DNA of 64,000 nucleotides, from the NCBI RefSeq assembly GCF_000423445.1, contig NZ_AUHZ01000007.1:104663-168662 (forward strand), read 5' to 3'. Source of the DNA: Acidipropionibacterium thoenii DSM 20276 (GTDB taxonomy: Bacteria; Actinomycetota; Actinomycetes; Propionibacteriales; Propionibacteriaceae). Below are positions 51,870-60,581 of this stretch, one piece after another. How positions within the stretch are numbered: the stretch's first letter is position 1; each line of letters starts with the position of its first letter. A program made the translations under genes and the position numbers. A model generated the notes under the pieces. That model was not told the DNA's origin and made no database searches. It was given only the letters and a program-made list of their open reading frames with translations.

Positions 51870-52498
51870 TCGGGGAGGACTCCGCGCTGTTCCGCGAGGG
51901 ACTCTCGGCACTGCTGGAGTCCGCCGGTCATCAGGTGGTGGGACGGGCCTCGACCGCTGCCACCGCGGTGGCCCAGGTGCGAGCGCTCCACCCCGACGTC
52001 GTCATCCTCGATGTCCGGATGCCCGATGACGCCGAGGGGATCGAGGCCGCCCTGGAGATCCGCGACTGGCGACCACCGACCCCGGTGATGCTGCTCTCCC
52101 AGCACGTCGAGACCCGACGGTCGGTCGAGCTGGTGACCTCGGGGGCGATCGGCTACCTGCTCAAGGACCGGGTCCTGGACGTCGAGGAGTTCATGTCTGC
52201 TCTGCGACGGGTGGCTGCCGGCGGTACCTCGCTGGATCCGGAGGTGGTGCAGCGGCTGCTGGGTGCGGCCCGGGCATCCAGCGTGCTGGAGGGTCTGACC
52301 CCTCGCGAGAATGAGGTGCTGGCTCTGATGGCGCGGGGCTGGTCGAATGCCGCGATCGCGCAGCGGCTGTTTCTGTCGGAACGCACGGTTGAGACCCACA
52401 TCAGCAGCATCTTCAGCAAGCTCGGAATGATCGAGTCCCCCGACGGGAACCGTCGCGTCCGAGCCATTCTGACCTACCTCGATGCCCGGGCCGGCTGA
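51857..52498 (+). CDS. NarL/FixJ-family response regulator
   Basis: A 213-residue regulator: receiver domain with acidic Glu7/Asp8, phospho-acceptor Asp52 in VVILDVRMP and conserved Lys in YLLKDRV; LuxR-type HTH in LTPRENEVLALMARGWSNAAI and ERTVETHISSIFSKLGM. Partner of the kinase whose gene it overlaps. Target promoter not visible; the export operon that ends 33 nt downstream on the opposite strand is a candidate. Confidence 0.92.
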   Translation: MRIVIGEDSALFREGLSALLESAGHQVVGRASTAATAVAQVRALHPDVVILDVRMPDDAEGIEAALEIRDWRPPTPVMLLSQHVETRRSVELVTSGAIGYLLKDRVLDVEEFMSALRRVAAGGTSLDPEVVQRLLGAARASSVLEGLTPRENEVLALMARGWSNAAIAQRLFLSERTVETHISSIFSKLGMIESPDGNRRVRAILTYLDARAG

Positions 52499-52531
52499 GG
52501 CTCTGCCCCTCTCACTGCGCCGGGGTGGCAC

Positions 52532-54751
52532 TCAGCGTCGTCCCGTGCTGCCGCCGGCCATTCCCCCTCCGAATGTTCCGGTGGTTCCGAGGGCGCCTCC
52601 GCCCATCGAACCCGAGCCGAACCCCCGCAGTGAGCTGGAACCGGAGGTGGGCAGTGCTGAGGTGGTGTCCGCGATCGCCACCGTGGTGCCCGCCGAGATT
52701 CCCCGGGTGACCTGCACCTGGGTGGCCCCGATGGCTCCGAGACCGACCCGGGTGCTGGTGGCCTTGTGGTCGGAGCCGACCACCCTGACGATCCCGGTGC
52801 TGTCATCGACCAGGGTGACCGCCGATACCGGCACGACGGTGGCACCGGTGGCGGCCGCAACCGTGATGACGGCGCTGGCCGTGGTACCTGGCAGCAGTCC
52901 CTCACCGGGGTCCTGCACGGCGACGGTGACCGGGTAGCTGGCGGTCGACGACCCCGTGGAACTCTCGGCCAGAATCCCGATCGCACTCACCGTGCCCCGC
53001 GAGGTCGTGCCGGCGGCCGAGGACACGGCCACGGACTGTCCCACCTTCACCGATCTGATGCTGTCCTCGCCGATCGACAGGGACAGTGTCACGCCGCTGT
53101 CACCGACGATCCCGATGGACTCGCTGGTGGTTGCCTGGTCCCCGGTGCTGAATGGCACCGCGCTGATCGTTCCGGAGATGGGCGCTGTCAGGGTGGCATT
53201 GTCCAGCTCGACCTCGGCATTCGTCAGATCCAGCTGAGCGGAGGCGACGGTGGCCGAAGCCTGGGCGACAGTGGTGGACTGGCCGGTCTGGCCCGCCTGC
53301 CCTGTCTGGCCCGACTGGCCTGTCTGTCCGGTCTGCCCCGCCTGACCTGTCTGGCCCGACTGGCCCGCCTGCCCGTCTGAGGAGGTCGAGGGTGTGCTGG
53401 ACCCGGTGGATGAGGTACTGCGGGAACCGGAGGTCGCGGAACTGGCCGTTCCGCTGTGGCCCGCGGCCGCGGACCCATCGGTGCCGCCACGACTGGTGCC
53501 TGAGCCGGTGCCTGTGGAGGCCGAGCCGGTCGACGCACTCGATGAGCCGGCGGAGGAGGAGTCCGAGGCGCTGGCGCTCCTGGTGGCCAACGCAACGATC
53601 TCGTTCACGGCTTGGGCCAGCGACTCGCGCGCCGCTGACACCAGGGACTGTGCGGCCGTGAGTGAGTCCAGGGCGGCGATGCACGTCGTGGCACCGGACT
53701 TCGAGGAGGATTCGGTGGCCGCCGCGGAGGGCTCGGCGGAGGAGCTGTCGGCGGGCTGGGCGGAGGTGCTCTCGGAGGGCTCCTCGGTCGCCGAGGGGCT
53801 CGGCTGGGAGGCCGACGCGGAGCTGCTGGCGGACGGGGCCTGGGAGCTGCTCGACTCGGTCGAGGAGGCGGAGCTGGTAGTCGGGCCGGCCGGGGACGAT
53901 GACGAGGTCGTGGTGGTGGCAGGGTCGGTGGGGTCGCAGGACTCCGATGTGGCGCTCAGTCGGCTGCTGAATCCTGCCCAGGACTGGTCGAACTCCCGCT
54001 GGGCCTGTGAGACCTTCTGCTTGAGCCGGTTGAGCTCCTTGAGCTGCTCGGCCTTCGATGTCTCGGCGCTGGTGGCTGATGTACCCGTCCCGCCGCTCGA
54101 TGACGCCGAGGGACCGGCCGAGGAGCGGCCCGTTGAGGCCGAGCTGGCCGGCGCGCTGGCGGCCGCGGAGGGTGATCCGCTGGCGGAACCCGAGGTCCCG
54201 GTGGACCGGCGGACCGAGGTCGACTGGCCGCCTGTGCCGGCGGCGGAGGAGCTGCGGGCGGTGGCCTGCGCGCCCTGTGCAGGGGAGGTGCCTGAGGCAG
54301 AGGAGGTGGCTGATGCTGTGGCACTGGCCGAGGCACTGGCGGCGGTCTCGGCCTGGGCCAGGGACTCCTTCGCCTGCGCGAGGGTCAGTTCCGCCTGGCT
54401 GACGTCGGCCTCCAGGGAGGTGGGGTCCAGAGTTGCCAGGGTCTCACCGGCGGTGACCTGCTGGCCCACCGTGACCTTGACGCTCGACACCGTTCCAGCC
54501 GCCGGGAAACTCGCCGATGCGCTCTTCTGGGCCGCGACGCTGCCCGAGGCGGTGAGGGTCTGGGTGACCGAGCCGGTGGTGGCCCGGGTGGTGATCCATC
54601 TCTGGGAGGCCGCGGCCCGACGCTGCTGGAGCAGGGTCAGCGATCCGCCCAGAGCCAGGATGAGGACGGCGGTGACGATGATGACCGCCCGTCGTCGCAG
54701 CCTTCTGCGGGGACGACCCTGCTGGTTCTGTCGACCTGTCGCGACGGTCAT
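52532..54751 (-). CDS. Membrane-fusion (HlyD/MacA-like) adaptor with very long Ser/Thr/Ala-rich insertions
   Basis: A 739-residue protein: basic N-tail, one membrane helix (about 22-41), a biotinyl-lipoyl-like half (SFPAAGTVSSVKVTVGQQV), split helical hairpin segments (about 112-140, 230-268, 358-390, 494-515), and C-terminal barrel domains with LTAPISGTISAV and GLLPGTTASAVI. Three low-complexity blocks (about 138-230, 275-350 and 391-492) are inserted into the hairpin; the last ends with eleven Gly-Gln-X triplets. Only two cysteines, 272 and 357, flank the middle block. Glycine-rich end. Last gene of the MacAB-like operon; its ATG overlaps the lipoprotein stop. Confidence 0.85.
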   Translation of the reverse strand: MTVATGRQNQQGRPRRRLRRRAVIIVTAVLILALGGSLTLLQQRRAAASQRWITTRATTGSVTQTLTASGSVAAQKSASASFPAAGTVSSVKVTVGQQVTAGETLATLDPTSLEADVSQAELTLAQAKESLAQAETAASASASATASATSSASGTSPAQGAQATARSSSAAGTGGQSTSVRRSTGTSGSASGSPSAAASAPASSASTGRSSAGPSASSSGGTGTSATSAETSKAEQLKELNRLKQKVSQAQREFDQSWAGFSSRLSATSESCDPTDPATTTTSSSSPAGPTTSSASSTESSSSQAPSASSSASASQPSPSATEEPSESTSAQPADSSSAEPSAAATESSSKSGATTCIAALDSLTAAQSLVSAARESLAQAVNEIVALATRSASASDSSSAGSSSASTGSASTGTGSGTSRGGTDGSAAAGHSGTASSATSGSRSTSSTGSSTPSTSSDGQAGQSGQTGQAGQTGQTGQSGQTGQAGQTGQSTTVAQASATVASAQLDLTNAEVELDNATLTAPISGTISAVPFSTGDQATTSESIGIVGDSGVTLSLSIGEDSIRSVKVGQSVAVSSAAGTTSRGTVSAIGILAESSTGSSTASYPVTVAVQDPGEGLLPGTTASAVITVAAATGATVVPVSAVTLVDDSTGIVRVVGSDHKATSTRVGLGAIGATQVQVTRGISAGTTVAIADTTSALPTSGSSSLRGFGSGSMGGGALGTTGTFGGGMAGGSTGRR
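53276..53374 (-). repeat. Eleven Gly-Gln-X triplets (collagen-like) in the second adaptor
   Basis: Residues 460-492 of the adaptor are eleven uninterrupted triplets with Gly first, Gln second and Ala, Ser or Thr third. The DNA is a 9-bp-periodic imperfect tandem repeat (units close to GTCTGGCCC on the plus strand). Confidence 0.85.
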
Positions 54752-55710
54752 CCTCTGCCTTCCGTCGTGCACGAACCGTTGCTGGCCGTGGAGAGTCGTA
54801 CCGAGGTGGCGGTCACCGCACCCGTGCTGTCGGTGCTGCCCTGTGCCACTGCGCACAGGCCGACCTTGAGGGCCGAGGCAGTGGTCGTCCCGGTCCTGGT
54901 GATACTGGTCGAGGCAGCCACGGTCACCGTGGTGGGGGTGGTCGTGCCGGCGGCCGAGGTGACGCCGGCGCTTGGTGTCGCGGAGCTGCCCTGCGGGCCG
55001 CCCGATCGCTGAATGACCGCGACGGTGATCGTGCTTCCGGACACCGCGGTGACCTTGCCGCTCAACATCCCGCCGGCCGAACGCCCACCGGAGCCGGCTG
55101 CGCCCGAGGGGCGTGCCCCGGACGGCATCGCCCCGCCGGACGGCATCGCACCGCCGGACGGCATCGCACCGCCGGAGGGCATCCCTCCCCCGCCCGGCGC
55201 GCCTGCTCCCGCTGGCCGGCCGGCAGCGGATCCTGCTGGCTGCTGGCCGCCACCGCCGGCGGCCTCCTGACAGGACCCTCCACTCGCTGCCGAGATGGTG
55301 ATGCTGGAGGCGGTGATGGGACCGGTCTCTGTCGCCCCGGGCGAGGCAGAGCCGTTGGTGGCCGATCGGACGCTCACGCACTCCCCCGCCTTGATGTCGG
55401 AGGTCTTGCCGGTCACCTGCGAGGTGAACCTGGTGGACGAGGAGTAGGTGACCGCCGTCTGCTCGTCACTGCCCTGCACCTGGAAGGTCTTGCCGTCGAT
55501 CTCGGCGATCAGTCCGGAGGTGCCCGGCGCCGAGCGTTGGGCCTGCGACGGGTCCGCCGGTGTGGAGGACGCCGCCGAGTCGGACTGGGCGGCGGAGTCG
55601 CTCGATGAGCAGCCCGTGGTGAGCAGCACCGCGGCGCCGATGCCAGTGGCGACCACCGCGCGCACAGGGACTCGATGGCTGAGGGGGTGGAGGTTTGGGG
55701 TGAACCGCAT
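54748..55710 (-). CDS. Lipoprotein with two DUF5666-like repeats
   Basis: A 320-residue lipoprotein: signal VRAVVATGIGAAVLLTTGC with lipobox Cys34, Ser/Ala linker, then two similar beta-rich modules (about 66-140, GLIAEIDGKTFQVQG...; about 217-310, GKVTAVSGSTITVAV...) that look like DUF5666 units. Between them a Gly/Pro/Met-rich linker contains MPSGGA repeats. DUF5666 proteins are exported and of unknown function. Start ATG 55710 with GAAGGA upstream. It lies between the permease and the second adaptor gene in the operon and overlaps the latter (ATGA). Confidence 0.78.
   Translation of the reverse strand: MRFTPNLHPLSHRVPVRAVVATGIGAAVLLTTGCSSSDSAAQSDSAASSTPADPSQAQRSAPGTSGLIAEIDGKTFQVQGSDEQTAVTYSSSTRFTSQVTGKTSDIKAGECVSVRSATNGSASPGATETGPITASSITISAASGGSCQEAAGGGGQQPAGSAAGRPAGAGAPGGGGMPSGGAMPSGGAMPSGGAMPSGARPSGAAGSGGRSAGGMLSGKVTAVSGSTITVAVIQRSGGPQGSSATPSAGVTSAAGTTTPTTVTVAASTSITRTGTTTASALKVGLCAVAQGSTDSTGAVTATSVRLSTASNGSCTTEGRG
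55102..55182 (-). repeat. Tandem 18-bp repeats encoding MPSGGA
   Basis: Residues 177-203 of the lipoprotein are nearly four copies of a six-residue unit; at DNA level the 18-base unit CATCGCACCGCCGGACGG is close to exact in consecutive copies. Confidence 0.8.
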
Positions 55711-55763
55711 GATGATCCTTCGAAACAGGGACAGTTCGGAACAGCTGCGAGGCGCGGTCGGCG

Positions 55764-56996
55764 TCACTCTCGTCTCAGCGCGTCGATGGGGGCGAGCTTG
55801 GCCGCTCGTCCGGCCGGGTAGACCCCTGCGGCCAGTCCGACGCCGACCGCCACGACCAGGGAGCCGACCGCTGCCCACCAGGCCAGCGTCACGGGCTGGC
55901 CGATCATCTTCGGCAGCAGCCAGGAGCCGAGGGCGGCGATCGCCAGGCCGAGCAGCCCGCCCGCCAGCCCCAGGGCGCCGGCCTCGACGAGGAACTGGCT
56001 GCGGATCACTGCGGGCTTGGCGCCCAGAGCCTTCCTCAGGCCGATCTCCCTGATCCGCTCCGAGACCGAGACCAGCATGATGTTCATCACCCCGATCCCT
56101 CCGACAACCAGTGAGATGGCCGCGACACCACCGAGCAGAATGGTCATCGTGCGATCGGTGGAGGTCGCCGTCGACACCAGGGACTGCTGGCTGGTGATGG
56201 TGAAGTCCGCATCATCTCCGGTACCGACCTTGTGGCGGGTCAGCAGGGCCGCGTCGGCCTCCTGGTAGGCGGAGCTCAGCGCGTCCTGGTCACGGGCCTG
56301 CAGGTAGATCGTCGAGACCGTCGTCGCCGAGGTGCCGACTGCGGCTGATGCCGTGGTCCACGGCATCAGGACCATGTCGTCGTCACTGGTCGAGGATGTG
56401 CTGGTGGACCCCGAGGAGGCCATCACGCCGATGACCGTGAAGGAACCGCCGTTGATGGTCACGCTCTGTCCCACCGGGGACTGTCCCGAGAACAGCTCCT
56501 CGGCGGTGTCGGAGCCGAGCACGACCACCTTGTTCTGCTGGCTGAGGTCGGAGGTGGTGATGAACCGTCCGCTGGTGAGGCTCCTGCTGCGCACCGTGAG
56601 CCAGTCGGGGGTGATCGCATAGACGGTCGAGGTCCAGGTGGTCGAGCCTGCTGCCAAGCTCTCACTGGCACTCGCGACCGGTGCCACCGCCGAGATGCTC
56701 GGTGCCACTGTGGAGTCGGTGAGCGCCTCGGCGTCGGCACGGGTGAGGGTGGTGGCGGTGCCGAACCCACCTCGCACGCCGCTGGAGGAGGTGGTGCTGC
56801 CCGGGGAGACGATCAGCAGGTTGCTGCCCAGGGCGGCGATCTCGTCCTTCACCTGCTTCTGCGCACCCAGGCCGAGCCCCACGGTGAGGATCACAGAGGC
56901 GATACCGATCATGATGCCCAGTACCGTCAGCAAGGAGCGCATCCGGTTCAGCCGGACGGCCTCGAGGGCGACCTGGAGGGTCTGGGAGAACCTCAC
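55764..56996 (-). CDS. MacB-type ABC permease (FtsX family)
   Basis: A 410-residue protein: N-terminal helix after RMRSLLTVLGIMIGIASVIL, a 220-residue extracytoplasmic MacB periplasmic-core-like domain rich in Ser/Thr, and three C-terminal helices with GGIGVMNIMLVSVSERIREIGLRKALGA (as GGIGVMNIMLVSV and EIGLRKALGA), the MacB hallmark. Acts as a mechanotransmitting permease with the ATPase next to it. GTG start overlapping the ATPase stop (GTGA). Confidence 0.92.
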   Translation of the reverse strand: MRFSQTLQVALEAVRLNRMRSLLTVLGIMIGIASVILTVGLGLGAQKQVKDEIAALGSNLLIVSPGSTTSSSGVRGGFGTATTLTRADAEALTDSTVAPSISAVAPVASASESLAAGSTTWTSTVYAITPDWLTVRSRSLTSGRFITTSDLSQQNKVVVLGSDTAEELFSGQSPVGQSVTINGGSFTVIGVMASSGSTSTSSTSDDDMVLMPWTTASAAVGTSATTVSTIYLQARDQDALSSAYQEADAALLTRHKVGTGDDADFTITSQQSLVSTATSTDRTMTILLGGVAAISLVVGGIGVMNIMLVSVSERIREIGLRKALGAKPAVIRSQFLVEAGALGLAGGLLGLAIAALGSWLLPKMIGQPVTLAWWAAVGSLVVAVGVGLAAGVYPAGRAAKLAPIDALRRE

Positions 56997-57694
56997 GCCG
57001 CCACCTCCGCGGGATCGATGATGTGACCGTCCCTCACGTGAACCATCCGTTGGGCGCGGTCGGCGACCTCCTGCTCATGGGTGATGAGGACGATCGTGCG
57101 ACCGGTCCGGTGCAGTTCGTCGAAGAGCGACAGGACGTCCTCGGTGGAGGCGGAGTCCAGGTTTCCGGTGGGCTCGTCGGCGAGGATGATCGCCGGTTCA
57201 CTCGCCAGCGCGCGGGCCACCGCGACTCGCTGCTGCTGGCCTCCGGACAGCTCCCCGGGCCGGTGGTGGATCCGGGGCCCCAGTCCGACCCGTTCAAGGG
57301 CCCTGATCGCGCGCTCCTTGCGCTCACCGGCCGGCACCCCACCGTAGAACAGCGGGAGCTCGACATTTCGCCAGGCCGACAGGGCCGGGAGCAGGTTGAA
57401 CTGCTGGAAGACGAAGCCGATCTCCTTGTTGCGGATCTCGGCCAGGTCGTTCTCCCCGAGGCTGGCCACGTCGTGGCCGTTGATGAGGTAGCGCCCGGTG
57501 GTGAGCACGTCGAGGCATCCGAGGATGTTCATGAGTGTCGACTTGCCCGAGCCCGAGGGGCCCATGATCGCCAGGTACTCGCCCCGGCGGACGTCGAGGC
57601 TCACCCCGCGCAGCGCCTGAACCGCGACGGCACCGGTCTGATAGGTCTTGGTGACGTCGTCGAGGGTGACGACGGAGTCCTGCGACACCGACAT
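56993..57694 (-). CDS. MacB-type ABC ATPase
   Basis: A 233-residue LolD/MacB-family ATPase: Walker A GPSGSGKSTL, LGCLDVLTTGRY, FVFQQFNLLPALSAWRNVELP (X-loop), signature LSGGQQQRVA, Walker B IILADEPTGNLDS and switch His in LITHEQEVA. TGATG overlap with the first adaptor gene; GTG one codon earlier is an alternative start. Works with the FtsX-type permease downstream. Confidence 0.94.
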   Translation of the reverse strand: MSVSQDSVVTLDDVTKTYQTGAVAVQALRGVSLDVRRGEYLAIMGPSGSGKSTLMNILGCLDVLTTGRYLINGHDVASLGENDLAEIRNKEIGFVFQQFNLLPALSAWRNVELPLFYGGVPAGERKERAIRALERVGLGPRIHHRPGELSGGQQQRVAVARALASEPAIILADEPTGNLDSASTEDVLSLFDELHRTGRTIVLITHEQEVADRAQRMVHVRDGHIIDPAEVAA

Positions 57695-59046
57695 CACCGT
57701 CCCCCCTGCCCGCCAGGACCGGAGCCACCGCCGGAGCCGCCCCCGGGAGCTCCTCCAGCCGGGGCCTGGCCGCCGCCGGGTCCCTCTCCAGCGGAGCCCG
57801 CCTGCGAGAGATCCCCGGATCGGGAGCCGCTGCCCCCCGAGCCCGAGGACTGAGCGGCCCGGAAGCTCGAGACGACCACCTGGTCACCCGATGACAGCCC
57901 ACTCGTGATCACCGTGCTGCGCCCGATCACCGATCCGAGGGAGACCTTGGTCCGTACCTCCTTGCCACCGACCAGGCGCTGCACGTAGCTGGTGCCATTG
58001 TCGGTGGTGATGGCCTCAGTGCTCACGCTGATGACATTGGTGAGCTGCTTGGTGGTGATGGCGGCGGTCACCGAGGAGCCCGGCAACAGGTCATTGTGGG
58101 TGCCGGTGACCTTGATCGTCACGGGGAAGGTCGAACTCCCCGAGGAGCTGTCGGAGGAGCTCGCCACGACTCCCACCGATGTCACCGTCCCGTAGATGGT
58201 CGTGCTGGACCCGGTTCCGGAGATGGTGGCCTGCATCCCCTTCTTGATCGAGCCGACGTCACTGGCGGACACCGAGGTGGAGACGGTGTAGGTGCCCTTG
58301 TCGAGGATCGTGATGGTGCCGGAGGAACTGCTCGAGGCTGTCGTGGACCCGGTCCCCGATCCCCCTGAGCCGGCCGACGTCTGGGAGGTGTCCGACCCGC
58401 CGGCGGATCCGGATCCCGATCCGCTGGCCCCGCTGGAGCCGGATGACCCGACGGTGTCGCCCTCGGCGATGTCGACGGCTGCCACGACTCCGGCGAAGGG
58501 GGCCGACAGGTCGGCCCCGTCGAGGTTCGTCTGGGCCTGGCTGACCGCGTTCTCCTTGACGGTGACGGTGGCCCTGGCCGCCGAGATCGCCGTCGAGGAG
58601 GAGTCGCTGTCATCCTCGAGAGTGGTGAGGCTGTCCTCGGCCGCCTCCAGATCCGCCTTGGCCGACTGGAGGGCGACCTTCAGGGCGGAAGGATCGATGG
58701 ACGCGAGGACCTGGTTCCTGGTAACGGTGTCGCCGACCGCGACATCCACCGAGGTGACTGTTCCGCTGGAGCTGAATGACAGGCTCGACTGGCGCAGTGG
58801 CTCCAGGGTGCCCGAGGCCGAGACCGTCGACTTCAGTGTTCCCGCCGAGACCGTCTCGGTCCGGTACTGGGGCTGCGCGGACGAGTCCTCGGGCCGCAGC
58901 GCCACCAGCCACACCACCGCCGCGATCACCAGGACTCCCGCCACCACCACGATGATCTGCCAGCGGCGTCGCCTCGGCCACAGGTGGGAGAGGAACCGTC
59001 TGGCCCTGCCTCCTCGAGTGCTGTTCTCAGCCCCGGGTTCGACCAT
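57694..59046 (-). CDS. Membrane-fusion (MacA/HlyD-like) adaptor, first copy
   Basis: A 450-residue adaptor: basic N-tail, one helix (about 30-50), biotinyl-lipoyl-like domain (SSSGTVTSVDVAVGDTV), a short helical hairpin (ALKVALQSAKADLEAAEDSL; AARATVTVKENAVSQAQTNL), beta-barrel and membrane-proximal domains (LLPGSSVTAAI; GLSSGDQVVVSSF), and a Gly-rich tail. A Ser/Gly-rich stretch lies at about 205-245. First gene of the operon. The ATG at 59046 has GAAGG seven bases upstream; ATG 59052 is too close to it. Confidence 0.9.
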   Translation of the reverse strand: MVEPGAENSTRGGRARRFLSHLWPRRRRWQIIVVVAGVLVIAAVVWLVALRPEDSSAQPQYRTETVSAGTLKSTVSASGTLEPLRQSSLSFSSSGTVTSVDVAVGDTVTRNQVLASIDPSALKVALQSAKADLEAAEDSLTTLEDDSDSSSTAISAARATVTVKENAVSQAQTNLDGADLSAPFAGVVAAVDIAEGDTVGSSGSSGASGSGSGSAGGSDTSQTSAGSGGSGTGSTTASSSSSGTITILDKGTYTVSTSVSASDVGSIKKGMQATISGTGSSTTIYGTVTSVGVVASSSDSSSGSSTFPVTIKVTGTHNDLLPGSSVTAAITTKQLTNVISVSTEAITTDNGTSYVQRLVGGKEVRTKVSLGSVIGRSTVITSGLSSGDQVVVSSFRAAQSSGSGGSGSRSGDLSQAGSAGEGPGGGQAPAGGAPGGGSGGGSGPGGQGGR

Positions 59047-59226
59047 GCCCATACCTTCTGTCTCGGTGTTCTGCCATCCAGTGGCCAGATCACGATGGCA
59101 ACGGAGGCTGTCGGAGGCAGCGGGACAAGTTAGCTTTCAGCTGTGTGATCGCGGGCCGAGGGCTTCTCGACCGCGATCACCGGCTCCTCGAGAGTCGATT
59201 TCCCAGATTGCCGGACGGAGCCCACG

Positions 59227-59232
59227 TAGCCT
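59227..59232 (+). promoter_or_regulatory. -10 box (TAGCCT) of a leaderless start
   Basis: TAGCCT ends 6 nt before the rocD ATG at 59239. Confidence 0.5.
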
Positions 59233-59238
59233 TGGGCC

Positions 59239-60459
59239 ATGGCCACCGACCCCACCAGGACCTCGGCACTCATTGCACAGGCCGAGCGCTACGGCGCCCA
59301 CAACTACGAGCCGCTTCCAGTGGTGATCTACTCCGGTGAGGGAGCCTGGGTGGTCGACGTCGAGGGTCGCAGATACCTCGACTGCCTGGCCGCCTACTCG
59401 GCGCTCAACTTCGGACACCGGCACCCTGCGCTGGTCGCGGCGGCCCACCACCAGCTGGACCGCCTCACCCTCACCAGCCGCGCATTCCACAACGACCGAC
59501 TCGGCGAGTTCATGGAAGGTCTGGCCAGGCTGACGCACAAGGACATGGTGCTGCCGATGAACACCGGTGCCGAGGCCGTGGAGTCAGGCATCAAGGTGGC
59601 CCGTGCCTGGGGCTACCGGACCAAGCGGGTGGCCACGGACCGGGCGCGCATCATCGTGGCGGCCGGAAACTTCCACGGCCGGACCACGACCATCGTCGGT
59701 TTCTCCAACGATCCGAGCGCCAGGGACGGCTTCGGACCGTTCACTCCCGGCTTCGACGTCGTGCCCTTCGGGGATGCCGAGGCCCTGGCCGCAGCGATCA
59801 CCCCGGACACCGTCGCGGTCCTCATCGAACCGATCCAGGGCGAGGCCGGCGTCATCATTCCGCCAGATGGCTATCTGGCCGAGGTCCGGCGTCTCACTGC
59901 TGACAACGATGTGCTGTTCATCGCCGACGAGGTGCAATCGGGGCTGGGACGCACCGGGGCGACCTTCGAGTGCGACAACTGCGGTGTCGTGCCTGACCTC
60001 TACCTGCTCGGCAAGGCCCTGGGAGGAGGCATCGTGCCGGTCAGCGCCGTGGTGGGGGACGCCGGCGTGCTCGGCGTCCTGCAGCCGGGCGAGCACGGCT
60101 CGACCTTCGGTGGCAACCCGCTGGCGGCGGCGGTCGGCTCCGCGGTGGTGGACCTGCTGGAGACCGGCGAGTTCCAGGCCCGGGCCCGCGATCTCGGTGA
60201 AGTGCTGGCGAGGCGTCTCGAGAGCCTGGTGGGCCATGGCGTGCAGGCGGTTCGGGTGCGCGGCCTGTGGGCCGGGATCGACATCGATCCCGCCCTGGGC
60301 TCGGGGCACCTGGTCTGTCAGCAGCTGGCCGACCACGGCGTGCTGGCCAAGGAGACCCACGGATCGACCATCCGGCTGGCACCACCGCTGGTCATCACCG
60401 CCGCGGAGATCGACTGGGCAGTCGACCAGCTGGAGGAGGTGCTCGCGGGCCTGGGATGA
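59239..60459 (+). CDS. rocD: Ornithine aminotransferase
   Basis: A 406-residue class III PLP aminotransferase: YGAHNYEPLPVVI and GAWVVDVEGRRYLDCLAAYSA at the N-terminus, FHGRTTTIVGFSNDP, IADEVQSGLGRTG (Asp and Gln contacting PLP) and Lys259 in LLGKALGGG as the Schiff-base lysine. RocD converts ornithine and 2-oxoglutarate to glutamate semialdehyde and glutamate. The YGAHNYEPLPVV opening is typical of ornithine rather than acetylornithine aminotransferases. Leaderless, monocistronic. Confidence 0.92.
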   Translation: MATDPTRTSALIAQAERYGAHNYEPLPVVIYSGEGAWVVDVEGRRYLDCLAAYSALNFGHRHPALVAAAHHQLDRLTLTSRAFHNDRLGEFMEGLARLTHKDMVLPMNTGAEAVESGIKVARAWGYRTKRVATDRARIIVAAGNFHGRTTTIVGFSNDPSARDGFGPFTPGFDVVPFGDAEALAAAITPDTVAVLIEPIQGEAGVIIPPDGYLAEVRRLTADNDVLFIADEVQSGLGRTGATFECDNCGVVPDLYLLGKALGGGIVPVSAVVGDAGVLGVLQPGEHGSTFGGNPLAAAVGSAVVDLLETGEFQARARDLGEVLARRLESLVGHGVQAVRVRGLWAGIDIDPALGSGHLVCQQLADHGVLAKETHGSTIRLAPPLVITAAEIDWAVDQLEEVLAGLG

Positions 60460-60569
60460 CCTCCCGGCCGCCGCAGGGGCGCCATCGGCTGCCAGAAGAA
60501 GCCCATCGAGGAAGCCCATCGACGGGACGAGTCGGTGGGCCGATCGGCGCGCATGCCGGAAGTACCGAC

Positions 60570-60575
60570 TAACGT
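60570..60575 (+). promoter_or_regulatory. -10 box (TAACGT) of a leaderless start
   Basis: TAACGT ends 6 nt before the ATG at 60582. Confidence 0.5.
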
Positions 60576-60581
60576 CGCAGC

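Noticed and set aside
53270..53390. Short regular DNA repeats that could suggest a CRISPR-like array
   Set aside because: The repeats are 9-bp periodic, contiguous and in frame inside a coding sequence, encoding Gly-Gln-X; there are no spacers.
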